The position numbers were made by a program, and so were the translations under genes. Shown here one piece after another: positions 45,582 through 56,250 of a stretch of DNA of 64,000 nt. Each line of letters starts with the position of its first letter. Position 1 is the stretch's first letter. The stretch is from positions 239,988,187-240,052,186 of the forward strand of contig CM054058.1 of assembly GCA_028641055.1 (NCBI GenBank), given 5' to 3'. Under the pieces are notes generated by a model. That model had not been told where the DNA came from and ran no database searches. It saw nothing but the letters and a program-made list of their open reading frames with translations. Source of the DNA: Alopecurus myosuroides. Taxonomy: Eukaryota > Streptophyta > Magnoliopsida > Poales > Poaceae.

Positions 45582-46299
45582 CTATGGCCCCGCCGAGTAG
45601 ATGCGGAACAACTCGTACGCGACATATGCATCTATGGCCGCATACTTGAGCTTCGTCATGCGCAGTGGGGTCTCCTCCCAATAGAAGTGATTCTGCCGGG
45701 GGAAATCAGTCTTCATCCTTTCATAGCCCTGGTGGATGAAGGTGCTTGCCATGACAGCCATCCCGGTCTTTGGCCCGGTCAACTGGATAAGAGTCTGAAG
45801 ATCAACGTAGTGATCTTCAGGTATCATAATACCGATGCGCATCAACTTCACAAGGTCTTGCGTGATGTCGACGCTGCAAAAGTCAAACCCCGAGTTGACA
45901 AGAAAATCAACAAGGTCCGGGCAATGCTTCGAACTACTGTAACAACAAAAATAGGATATGTGTTAGATATGTTGCAACACACGTATTGTTCACATGCAAC
46001 AAAAAAACTCGAAGATGCATGCAAAGATTGTACACGTGTGCTATATATAGCTTCTACCTTGACCATTGGAAAACCAACACCGACTGCTTGAACGATATCT
46101 GGATGAGGGCAACATCCTTCTGATTCGCCGTGTACTCCAGATCGAGCCCAAAGAACCGGTGTTCTTCGGGAGCTTCAAAATAGAGATCGGCCAAATGACC
46201 TAGAGCTTCATGCAGCCTCGCGGTACTGTTGGTGAAGAGCACGTCCAAATCCTTGCCGCACGGTGTGGTACCATTGTATTGCCTCCAAACTTCAGCCAT
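45582..46299 (-). CDS. DEDDy 3'-5' exonuclease-like protein (WRN-exo/RNase D fold), two exons
   Basis: Exon 1 is 46299-46058 and exon 2 is 45936-45582. The 121-bp intron has GTAGAA and TTACAG borders. The joined frame is uninterrupted: 198 residues from ATG 46299 to a stop at 45582. Exo I is GLDLEYT (Asp53, Glu55); a probable Exo II Asp lies in DITQDLVKL (Asp108 or Asp104); Exo III is YAAIDAYVAYEL (Tyr179, Asp183). The family removes nucleotides from the 3' end of DNA or RNA with two metal ions. The length fits a lone exonuclease domain without helicase. It is the only cargo gene of CACTA 2. Captured host gene, element-specific function and recent pseudogene remain open, but all catalytic positions look present. 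Confidence 0.8.
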
Positions 46300-46719
46300 T
46301 TGCGTGCGTGTGCTTGGATCGAAAAGAACAGAGAGCGAGAGAGGAAGAACAGAGAGCGAGAGGAAGAACAGAGAGCAAGCAGTGGAATGGCGCCCTTCTG
46401 CCTCGCTCGCGAAATAAAAACCGCCGCGGGGGAGGCGAGACGCTTGATGTTTAGTCCCGGTTGGCCACGGGCACGGGGAATAGAGGGCCATTGGTCCCGG
46501 TTGGCCACGGGAACGGGGAATAAAGGACCAATAGTCCCGGGCGGCCAGGTCAACCGGAATTAATTCCCTTCACGCGTCGCAACGCGCTTCCCAACCCGCG
46601 ACGTCTGACCTTCTGTCGCGGGTCTCCTCCCGACCCGGGACTAAAGACTCATTGGTCACGGTGCGCAACGCTTGGGGACTGATGCTGGCATACCGAAGGC
46701 CTTTTTTCTACCAGTGCTT

Positions 46720-47143
46720 GCTCCTGATCCTAACTGTGCTCGCCTACAAGATTGGTGGCATTTTTCTACCAGGGCTGCCCTTGCAAATTTCGTTGAACGT
46801 TGGCGCTCTCTGACCTCTTAACCTGTTGGTTACTTTGGAAGGAGCTAAATAATCGTGTCTTCAACAACAAAGCTGTTGTGCTGCTCATTTTGGCTGACAG
46901 CATCCTCGCTGAATTTCAGCATTGGCGAGTGGCGGGTGTTCTGGGAGCGTCGAGCCTGACAGGAGATTAAGTTCTCTTCTTCGTATGTTGTTCCTGGCAA
47001 AGCCAGTGCATCACCTGTAATTACAATAGTCCTTTCCTTGCACCTGTAGTTCCCCTTTTTTTTGTGTACTCTTTCCCGGCATTTGTTCCGGTTCCTCTTA
47101 ATGAAATGAAGCAGAACTCGGTGCCTTCCTTCAAAAAAAAAAA
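46720..47143 (+). pseudogene. LINE 3 fragment, right part with poly(A)
   Basis: Continues LINE 3 with DWWHFSTRAALANFVERWRS, then after a frame change ELNNRVFNNKAVVLLILADS, ending near 46970. A 3' untranslated part follows with TTTTGTGTACTCTTTCCCGG and an A-run at 47133-47143. The zinc-binding region is in the left part (43235-43552). Confidence 0.82.
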
Positions 47144-47146
47144 TGC

Positions 47147-48604
47147 GGTGTCACAAATTTTCCCAGAAAACTTAGCAATATATTCCAGCTGATGATACAT
47201 AGCCCGGAGATGGGATGGTTTTCTTGCACTGGACTGAGAAAAATATTCTTGCTCCTCAGTCAAGGTATGCAAGCAGCAGACATGAAGTATTTGTGTTAGT
47301 AGTGTCCTGAAGTACTCGTGTTTAGTTTGCTTGATCATAACATTTGGTGTGCTTATATTGTGGACGACACCCGGATCACCGGCTCTCTTGGGTAGTTGTA
47401 GCTTACAACAACACATTCCATGTTTCTCGATGTTATCACGTGGCACATATCTTTTGTTTGAAGTTTCAGATAAACAATATGCCACTTCTCTGGAGGTCAG
47501 CCGCTGCCGTTCCACACGCACATGGTAAAGTTTGACAACTTACACAACCTTTGATGTAAGATCTTGGGGGCAATGCCTCCAAGATATGTGGACCACGTAG
47601 TGCCTGCCTCATCACTCATCAGCCGTTCTATTATATCTCTATTGGGATTTGCTTAGCCACATGAATGGAGTAGCTGCTAAACATTCCTACTTATTTGATA
47701 TCCACTTGATTTAGTTTGTCTAGCCATGGGCATACATATCTCAGCATCCGTTCTCAATCTTGGAGATGCTGATGAGTTGTGATTATTAAATTCACCCTAA
47801 AGAATGGAGTCAAGGCTAATTAAGTTCCAGTCACCACTGATCTCGCTGTGTTTATCATTTGCATTGAGTTATATAGGCATGTGTATATCACATTAGACTG
47901 AACTTTGCTTGATACTGTAAGTAGAGGGCTGCACCTGCATGCATTTCTTCAAGAAAAAGGAGGGAATGAACCACTGACAAAAGTAAAATCACAAAGTTGT
48001 GACCACCAGACAACCATGCATTTCATGTACCAGACAGTACATTTGGAAGGTAAATACTTGGAATTTATCAAAGAACCAACAGTTAAAAAAAGAAAAGGGA
48101 GAGGATTTTATTCGTGTTGAAAATGCTTTTACTGTGATAACTTTAGGAAGCTTCATAATTTTATATTGCACCAAAAGCTACCTTTGGTTGACCAACATTT
48201 TAAAATGCATGTGCCTGTTGTTCTGACAACCCTAACATTTGCGTCCACCTAGTTTTCAGTTTTCAGTCAATTGGCTTGTGCAGCAATATATCAGAGGGCA
48301 AATTGACACAGTTCATGCCACAAATTCAGGCGGTGCCAATAGTTTTTTGTGCATTGTTAAAAAACCACTTAATTTGGCGACTTCATTATTTCTACACCAC
48401 TCGACGTACTTGACGTCGGTTGCCGTTAGATCTAGCAAACTTTCCGTCTATGTGACTAGTTTGTGACATCTGGGATCACAGACGAGCAAATCTTTTGACC
48501 CTTATCCTTACATGTGGGCTGTGGCCACCTATTGACTGTGATGGCATCACATTGTTATCAGGCTTACCGATGTTGAAAACTCAAATGAGATTAAGTACTA
48601 TAAC
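47147..48604. other. Locus copy R2
   Basis: Diverged direct copy of R1. 47300-47900 pairs with 36130-36690 and 48185-48290 with 38500-38610. R2 lacks the plastid insert, so it approximates the empty site (GTATATCACATTAGACTGAA near 47885). No gene is recognised; short open frames on both strands give no known family. Element C inserted at its right end. Confidence 0.5.
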
Positions 48605-49414
48605 TGTCGGGGGCTACCTCCGAGTAGGGCTAAGCTTGGTACAAGTTGGTGTCCTAGCAGTAGATACCGAGATGTAGTTGACCGGGTTGACTACCCAGAC
48701 CGAGATGAAGGTTACCGAGATGAACCTATCTCGGTAAGAAGAATCAAGAGTGGCATGCTGAAATGGGTGTTCCCTGGGTTACCCGAATTGCACTTGGGGA
48801 ATCCGGGTACCAGAAGAATTATCTATCTCGGAGTAAGGTCAACGGAGCAATTGAGATCCCGAACATCGCGGGAGAGTACGCGCGTGCGCTTCAACTTACT
48901 AGGCACTTGGTGTATACTCGTACATGGGTACAGCGCAGGGTATAGGGAGGCCACATCGACAAGTGGGACAGGACACAACATCGGATACGAAGGAGAAGAC
49001 TTTGGGCGCCGTGTCAGCGGGCGTGCGCTATGGCACAGTGTTCTCCGCCTAACTTGTGCGCCCTGTCAGTGGCCGCCAGTATATAAGGTGGTCACACCCC
49101 TCCTGCGCGAGGGACGACCCCTGAGAGAGAACCAATAGAGAATTTTCCTTAGAGAATAGCCAGTGAGCTTCTTCTTCCTCTAGCTCAGAGAGCCTGAGGA
49201 AGCACTTTGTATCTCAGTTACACACTTATATTGACAGACATGCAGGAGTAGGGGTGTTACCTCCACACGAGGGCCCCGAACCTAGGTAGTTCTTGGTGTT
49301 TACAGTGTAGTGAGCGTGACATCTAGGCGTGTAATCCCTCCCGGATACCCACAGTGTCCATCAGTCCTGTATCTTAAGATATCCTATGGCATCTGTCTTT
49401 ACCTCACCACGACA
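48605..49414 (+). repeat. Element C 5' LTR
   Basis: 810 bp from TGTCGGGGGCTACC to CACGACA, with TATATAAGG at 49080-49088 and the gag ATG at 49386. ACCGAGAT and its complement ATCTCGGT recur near the start, much as CCGAGTAG does in element B. The matching 3' LTR is outside the window. Confidence 0.85.
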
Positions 49415-50245
49415 GTTGGCGCCCACCGTGCGGCCAGCAGCGACGCTGGCTGGGGTTACTATCCGGATGGGATCTTCGCTTCGTTCGGGCGAGCGCATTG
49501 TCTGTGGCCTTGTGCATAGATTTGACTCTCTCGACTTCGTCACCGACAACGCGGGTGATTTCGACAGCAGGCCCGTGCCCGCAGGCGGCTATGTCATCAG
49601 TTTCGGCGCGCATCTGGTCTACGTCGCCATCGCGGTCATCCGCGGGTACCCGGAGGAGGGTGCCCGTCGTTGCGGATCCTCCTGCTGCTTGCGCCGTCCG
49701 CGACCAGCGTATCGATCGCTTCGCGGGTAGCGTGGAGGTGATGATGACCGGCCCGACTCCTGCAGCCGGAAAGAGCGCGGCCGATGTCGCCGAGACTGCT
49801 GGCAAGTCGACTCGGCCGACTCACAAGCCACTGGAGAGGGACGAGAACCAACCAGGTTACAAGGATCCCTCTACATCGACCCCAAGGCCACCTCCGTTCG
49901 CCGACATCATCGAGAAGTTGACAGTGCCAGTGGCTGCTGATGCGGATCCGGTAGTGGTGCAGGCGCAACTAGAGGAGCAACATCAGGCCATCCTCGGAGA
50001 AGCTGTCGAGATGTCCAAAGCCAGGCAAGAATCCAATCTCGATCTCACTGAGTACAACAAAGCGCATGGTTTTACTCCGGTTGGAAACCACCCTAGTCGG
50101 TTAGATGCTGTGCGGAACCGAGGCCGAGATAGCTAGAGATGGAAGAGCCAGAACTAGTAAATTGCTAGTGTTGTTTCGGCTGGTAGGCCCAAGTACAGTT
50201 CACCTGCGAAGAACCTCAGAGCTGCTAAGGAAGTTGCTGCTGAGT
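49386..50245 (+). pseudogene. Element C gag, N-terminal part
   Basis: Starts in the LTR (MASVFTSPRQLAPTVRPA) and reads through the PBS. It keeps VCGLVHRFDSLDFVTDNAGD as in B and D. A frameshift near 49660 moves it to the frame continuing to LTEYNKAHGFTPVG and a stop near 50136. It is then interrupted by the solo LTR at 50246. Confidence 0.8.
49417..49433 (+). other. Element C primer-binding site
   Basis: TGGCGCCCACCGTGCGG, differing from A, B and D at one of 17 positions. Confidence 0.8.
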
Positions 50246-53200
50246 TGTAACATCCCAAGTATGAAAAATAGCCATTAGAATGTTTGCTCTCTGTTATTTT
50301 ATGTTTTGCATCATGGCATCATGTTCATTGCAATTGTTTTGCTTGTTTTCCATTTGTTTTCCAACAGTTTTCATTTGATTTCCCTTGTTTTCTATTTGAA
50401 TTTAAAACCAAAATTCAAACCTTTTGTTTCATCCTTGTGATGTTACAATTTCCAAAAGGATATTTCAAATCAAAACAAACAATTGTTTCCATTGAAGTGT
50501 GATTCCAAAACTATTGTTTTGTTTCTATAAAAATGCATCCAATAACCAAACCCTTTTCAAATTCAATTAATTTCCAAAACAACAACCCTTTTGAAAGTTA
50601 TGAAAATTGCAAAACAAATCAATCACTTGTTACCAATTAATCCATAAAGTTCAACTATTAAAAATGGTGGCTTTTAATCAATCAATTAATTCTAATGTTG
50701 TTCAAAATTCAATCAATATTTCAAACAACACCCAATTTCAAATTATGAAAATCACCAAAACAACTCTAATCATTTGTTCTAATTTTAAATAATAGGGTTC
50801 ACCCTATAAAAAAGGTTGTTTTCAATAATATTCACTTAGTAAATAAAATCCATCCACTTCGAATTAAATCACAAACAGTTTTTAAAATTTGAAACTTTTG
50901 TAAAACTAACTTGGCATTTGTTTGTGGATGACATAAATAACTTCCCAAAATTTTCCTAACATTTTACTAACTTAAAACCCTCATCCTCTTCCTAATTCAT
51001 TTCAGCAAAAAAAAAAACATTAGAGCACAAAAAATAAAAAAACAGCACAAGAGAGAGCACCCACAGCAGGCCTTCTCCCTTTCTCCCTCGGCCCACCTGG
51101 TGGCCCAGTCCACCCCCTCCTTTGGCCCGTCCCCCTGTTCTTCTTCAACCGTACGGAGAGACAGAGGGGGGCAGGTGAGCGCGCTCGTGGACGAGCGGCC
51201 TCCACGTCGCCACCCTACACGCTCCCCCCCCTATTTCTAGCCAGGAGGCACCCCCTAACCCTAGCTGCTCGCCCTACCCCCTCTCCTTCCTCCTCCAACG
51301 CCGCCATCCTCTTCCTCCCCTCCATCTCCCTCATCTCTGTAGTTTTTTCTCTGTAACTGAACACCTCACCGAAAATCCCTCCTTTTGGCTCCGGCGATCG
51401 CCGGCGTTGCCGTCACCCTCCGGCCGCGGTGAGGGCGGGAATGGAAAGCCCTCACCGCGGGCTCCCTTCTCCCCCCCTCGGTTTGGACGGGGATGGCCGG
51501 AGCCGCCACCGCCGTCCACTCCTTCCGCCGCCATCGCCCCTGTCTGCCCGACCTGCACCCGTCCGCCCCTTCCCGTCGAGCGCCCAAGGTGAGCATCCTC
51601 GACCCCTTCCTCCTCTCGCCTCCCTCCTCCTCCCTCTTGCACCGCACCTCCCCCACGCAGCACGCCCCCACGGCCCTCCTCTCCGGCGAGAGCAGCAGCC
51701 GTCGCTGCCATGTCCCTGTCGACCACCCCCCTGTTGGTTCAGTTACGTGAAAAAAATTCAGAAACAGCACGCACCACCGCATATCCACCCCGACGCCCCT
51801 CTACTGTCAACACAGCCGCACCTAGCCCACTGGTTCCTGTCCCTTGAGCGCATCAGGAGGTGAGGGGATCGAATCCCCCCTCCCTCAATAAAACCCACCT
51901 TTTATTTTTCATTTGTTTTGGTTACAGGAACTTCTCCAAATCACCAATATGCCCTTGCAAATTATTTCTAGCCCCTGGAAAATATTTTTCTAGTCCCTAG
52001 TTACTAAAAAATGGCAGATTTACACCAAATCTTGTAAATTGCATAAGAAAATCATTTTAACTCCAAATCCAACATTTTTAATATGTTTTCAATACCAAAT
52101 TAAATGCTCTATCCAAATATAAAAAAAATTACTGTTTTGAATATTTTAAATTGGTGAAACATTTGAATTCTTGTTTAAATCACTTAATTTTGCAAAATTC
52201 ATAACTTGGGCATAAAAATTCCAAATTCCACAAACTAAATATGTTTTCCAATCAACTTTTCATGTACTTTCCAAATATAAATTTTGTTTGCTGTTTTGAA
52301 TAATTTAAATCGCTGAAAACAACTGTTTCTTGTTTAATGTATTTAAAATTGCCAAAATAATAACTTGCTCATTTTAAATCCAATTTCAACAAATGAAATA
52401 TGTTTTCCATGCAAAATTAAACCACCTTTCCAAATATAAAATTTGTTTGATGTTTTGAATAATTAAAATTGGTTAAATGATTTAAACCTTGTTTAAATCA
52501 TTTAATATTGTTAAATTTATAACTTGATCAAAACAAATTCTTTTGGGACATATAAAATATGTTTTCCAACCACAAATTATGAAATTTTCAAATATGAATC
52601 TCACTTAATGTTTTGAACAAATAAAAATTCAAATAAGTTCATGTTTGAATTAAATTCATTTAATTCTTGCTCAAACTTGTTTAATTCATAAATAATTTAT
52701 TTGAAATCCTTTTTCAACAAGTGCAACATGTAATCCACCTAAAATTTTGTGTTTTATTCAAATATAAACTTTGATATCTGTTTTGAACAATTTAACTTGA
52801 TGAAAACAACAAATGCTTGTGTGGCACCTTTAAGAAACAAAAATTCCCAAACTTAATAAATGAATTTCTAAACTTGGAAACCTTATTTCTAGTTGCTTCT
52901 ATTGTTGTTATTTTGCTGTTTTCCTCATCCATGCATCATGCTAATCCACTTTCATATAATGATTAGTTATAAAAAACTTAATTCAACCATAATTCATGGG
53001 CTTTCCATATGCAATCCAATTGCATGTGGGTCCATTTAATCTGTGTTACCATGTCAACTAGTTTATTTTGATGCATCAATTAAATGGTCATGCATCATCC
53101 CATGTTTGTGCACTATGCCATGATATTGATTGTTTATCTTTCTGCGTTGTTTGTTTGCTTCTTCTCGGATAAACGACGACGTTGAGACCGACGATACTTA

Positions 53201-55008
53201 CGACGCCCCTTCTAAGGAGTTAGCTCAGTACCAGGCTACTGGGTTTGCAGGCAAGTATTCACTCACATGAACCATCGTGTTCCTTTCAACATTGGATACA
53301 GATACTTTTCCGTTGTCTATTCTGCTAGCCCTATGATTAGTTGCTTCTGTTACGAACCTATCACATGAATCCCCTAACCCTGATATTGCCTCACCTCCAC
53401 TCCTACAACCCCATTGTTTGAGCCCGTGTCTTACTAGCATGCTTAGGTTGTTTGCTCGAGTTTGTTACCCGTTACTTTCTGTTACTATTTCTATTATGTT
53501 CTGGGGGCTCGATGTTTAATCAATCAATCATGCTAATGTCATTATTAATAATAATTTGATGATAAGGCACCGGCAGGAGGCCCTGTGTGGTTTTGAGGCC
53601 TGCTAGTGTCGACCCTAATAGGAAAAGGGTCTTGTCTACTGATCCATGATGAGCGCACTAACCGCATGTGGGAAGCGAGTATGGGCGCCCCCCTCAATTT
53701 GATTCGATTCGCATCTCGTCCAAATCGCCTCATTTAGTTCGTGTTTTCCATTTGCCGCATGCATGTTTTTGCGAGCCCAGGCCAGGGTGGAACTTTTGTA
53801 GTCGGCATATAGGGGGACATGTTCTTAGAGTGCTATGAGGGTCCCTTTTCTTCGGGGCTCGATTAGCCGTGCGCCCAAGGTTCTTTGGGCTTGATGCGAA
53901 GAAGAGTTGAGTTGTGTTGAGTGCCCCGCTTGGTGGGAGGCATCCCATTTGGCGGGTTATTCATACGTGTACGGCCAAATTGGTGCAACCCTGCAGGGAT
54001 AATCTTCTCGAGAAGCCGTGTTTTCCACGGTTATGGTTAACTTGGTGAAAGTACTGGCTAACAAGTACTCAGGACAACTTAAACCTAATGATTCACAATC
54101 TTACACCCAATGATTAACTACTTGACTAGTAATAGGCTTATTGACACCATAACTTGATTCATCTTTAATCCAACCGTGTGAGTTATCCTCGGATTGCTTC
54201 TTTGGATAAGGGGCGAGATCCAGGATGGGTTTGTTTGAAGTTATCTTTCAGTTGGTTACAATACTCGATCTTATCTTATTTCTGTTAGCCGGAAGTGGTA
54301 GAATCTCTGTAGTTGGTTAGCGCAGCCAGTTGCAGCATATTTCATATCCCCTTTCTTCCGTTGAACCCAAGGCATCTGTGCTTGGTGTTGACGGGCTACA
54401 TTTTGGTGAACTGTGAGTCTTGCTTACCAGTACGTCTATGTACTGACCCCTTTGGGGCTATGGTTTCCGCAGACGACGTTTCCGAGGATCTACATGGTGG
54501 CTACTACGTGGAGTATGACGAGACTGCTGACGAGTAGATAGCGGACCCGGGCAGGATCCGAGACTTCGTGGATGGGCTCCGTCTTTTCGTTTCCGGCCTC
54601 TTAGGCCTATTTGGTTCTTGTCTGTACTCAGACATGTTGAATGCTTCCGCTGTGATGTAATGATGATATGTTGGGACATGTGTCCTCTGAATGATTGTAT
54701 TTGCTATCTCTGCTCTAATGAGAGCCATTTGCAACTAATTTTCATCTTTTGTGTCGTAGAGATCTGTTGTGATATCACTTGTTCGAACGCCGTTGACGTA
54801 CCATGTGTGTATGTTTTGAAGTACGTCAATGGAAGTATCCTGATTTCTATGGGATAGTTTACGTCGACGCTGAACAGATAGGGGTTTGTTGTCACACATA
54901 CGTGTGTTGGCCTACTCGTAAGAGGACGCGGGTGCCGGTAAGCCCCGTAATCCAATCTACTACTGTTCAACGGAACGGCGAGTATCCTTTAGAAGTCCGG
55001 GTGCGACA
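50246..55008 (+). mobile_element. 4.76-kb solo LTR of an unrelated large retrotransposon
   Basis: Begins TGTAACATCCCAAG and ends GGTGCGACA, flanked by the 5-bp duplication TGAGT (50241-50245, 55009-55013). No internal LTR pair and no gag-pol frame is visible, so it looks like one very long LTR left after recombination. It has an AT-rich left part, a GC-rich Pro-codon stretch (51060-51860), a 159-bp tandem array, and small frames such as SADDVSEDLHGGYYVEYDET near 54470. Size and make-up are reminiscent of large Triticeae LTRs such as those of LARD elements. Orientation is assumed. Confidence 0.75.
52030..52800. repeat. 159-bp diverged tandem array
   Basis: ATATGTTTTCCA-type landmarks recur near 52082, 52241, 52400 and 52559 at an exact 159-bp step, with a degenerate fifth near 52728. 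Each unit also has TCCAAATATAAA and TGTTTTGAATAAT. It lies within the solo LTR. Confidence 0.85.
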
Positions 55009-55013
55009 TGAGT

Positions 55014-55344
55014 TGCCACACTTAACCGGTGAAGCTCGCGCTAGGCAGCAAGACCGGCTCAATGAGCTTGTTTTGGAGGCTAACAAGCAAAATGAAGCTT
55101 TCCGGAAGGCGAATCCTGGGCAGGTGCCTCTTAGGTGGTCCACTCCAATGGTGGGAGATCTGATGGACATGCCTCTTCACCTCATGTCGGTGATGGGCGA
55201 GCCCGTTGTGTGAATTCCGGGAAGAACAAGCAGATGCAAGTGTATGACCCGGCTGGTGCCAGAAAACAGTTAGTTGTGCAAGACCAGTCCGAGCAAGGAC
55301 ATGTCGGTCAAGGAGCTCATGGTGCCAACTGATGACTCCCAAGT
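55014..55344 (+). pseudogene. Element C gag, continued
   Basis: Resumes after the solo LTR with HLTGEARARQQDRLNELVLE and EAFRKANPGQ, then QVYDPAGARKQLVVQDQS, matching B and D gag. Frameshifts near 55130 and a stop near 55330 show decay. Element D interrupts it at 55345. Confidence 0.8.
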
Positions 55345-56231
55345 TGTCGGGGGGTTACCCCCGAGTAGGGGTAAGGCAAGTGCTAAAAGCAAGATCAGAA
55401 GGGCAGTTTTGACCAAGTTGGCTGGCTACCCGGTACCCGCTACCCGGTGGACAGCTATTCGGCCGTACCTACCAATGGCCAGGAGGAAGAATCAAGGAAG
55501 TTGTATTCTTCCGAGTACAGGAAGTTGTCCGGGTAGAGGAAATGGATTCCTACTCGGACCAAAAGTCAATGGAGCCGTTCTGACACAGGATCCCGCGTAT
55601 CCTGTGTCAGTACAGCGTGCGGTTCAACTTACGGAGTACATGACTATCCGCACCACGGCGTGGCTACAGTGCGGTAGACGCTTGTCTAGTCCTGTCACTG
55701 ACAGAGGGGACAGGACAAGGCTAGGGGCCTACTCTATCTCACTGACAAGGGTGGACAGGTCCCGTCTCCGAACGGCGCAACGACTTACGGGGCGAGTGTC
55801 AGCGGTAACCCAGAGGCGTGTGCGGTTCTGCAGGGCTCCTGTCACATCTTGCTGTACCTTATACTTGTTTTCTATTCGGTTGGGCACCAGTATATAAGGT
55901 GCCCTGCCTCCTCCTGTGAGAGGGTCGCTGCATATGTTTGGATCCTAGACAAGGCAACACTCACAGAAAGAACTAGAGAGAAGAGTGGCTACTCGGCTGA
56001 AGGCCTGATTGTACTGTGGCTACTCGGTAACACACATATAAAGAGAGAGGCAGGAGTAGGGGTGTTACCTCCACACGAGGGCCTTGAACCTGGGTAAGAT
56101 CTTGGTGTTTGCATTGTTTGTGATCTACCCCACGTGGCTACTCGCCGTGTGATCCCTCCCCGAGCACCTCCAGCGTCCATCGGCCCCAACTTTAGCCATC
56201 CCATGGCATCTGCCGTGATACCACCACGACA
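55345..56231 (+). repeat. Element D 5' LTR
   Basis: 887 bp, ending CACGACA. TATATAAGG at 55891-55899. Clearly related to the B LTR but with many substitutions and indels, so D is not a recent sister copy of B. Confidence 0.88.
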
Positions 56232-56233
56232 GT

Positions 56234-56250
56234 TGGCGCCCACCGTGGGG
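56234..56250 (+). other. Element D primer-binding site
   Basis: TGGCGCCCACCGTGGGG, two bases after the 5' LTR. Confidence 0.85.

Larger units (their letters stand above)
44459..46716 (-). mobile_element. CACTA element 2 (2258 bp) carrying an exonuclease gene
   Basis: The ends are CACTGGTAGAAAACAGGCC and, read inward from the right, CACTGGTAGAAAAAAGGCC. They are flanked by a perfect duplication CTT (44456-44458, 46717-46719). Subterminal AGTCCCGGTTGGCC / CCGGGACTA repeats match those of CACTA 1, so the same transposase could act on both. There is no transposase gene. Its cargo is a two-exon 3'-5' exonuclease ORF (minus), a 5S rRNA-derived segment and AT-rich tandem repeats. It inserted at the edge of the TIR insert in LINE 3. 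Confidence 0.95.

Noticed and set aside
51331..51863. Pro-rich and Gly-rich frames in the solo LTR
   Set aside because: GC-rich DNA is open on several frames of both strands at once; no domain and no initiation context.
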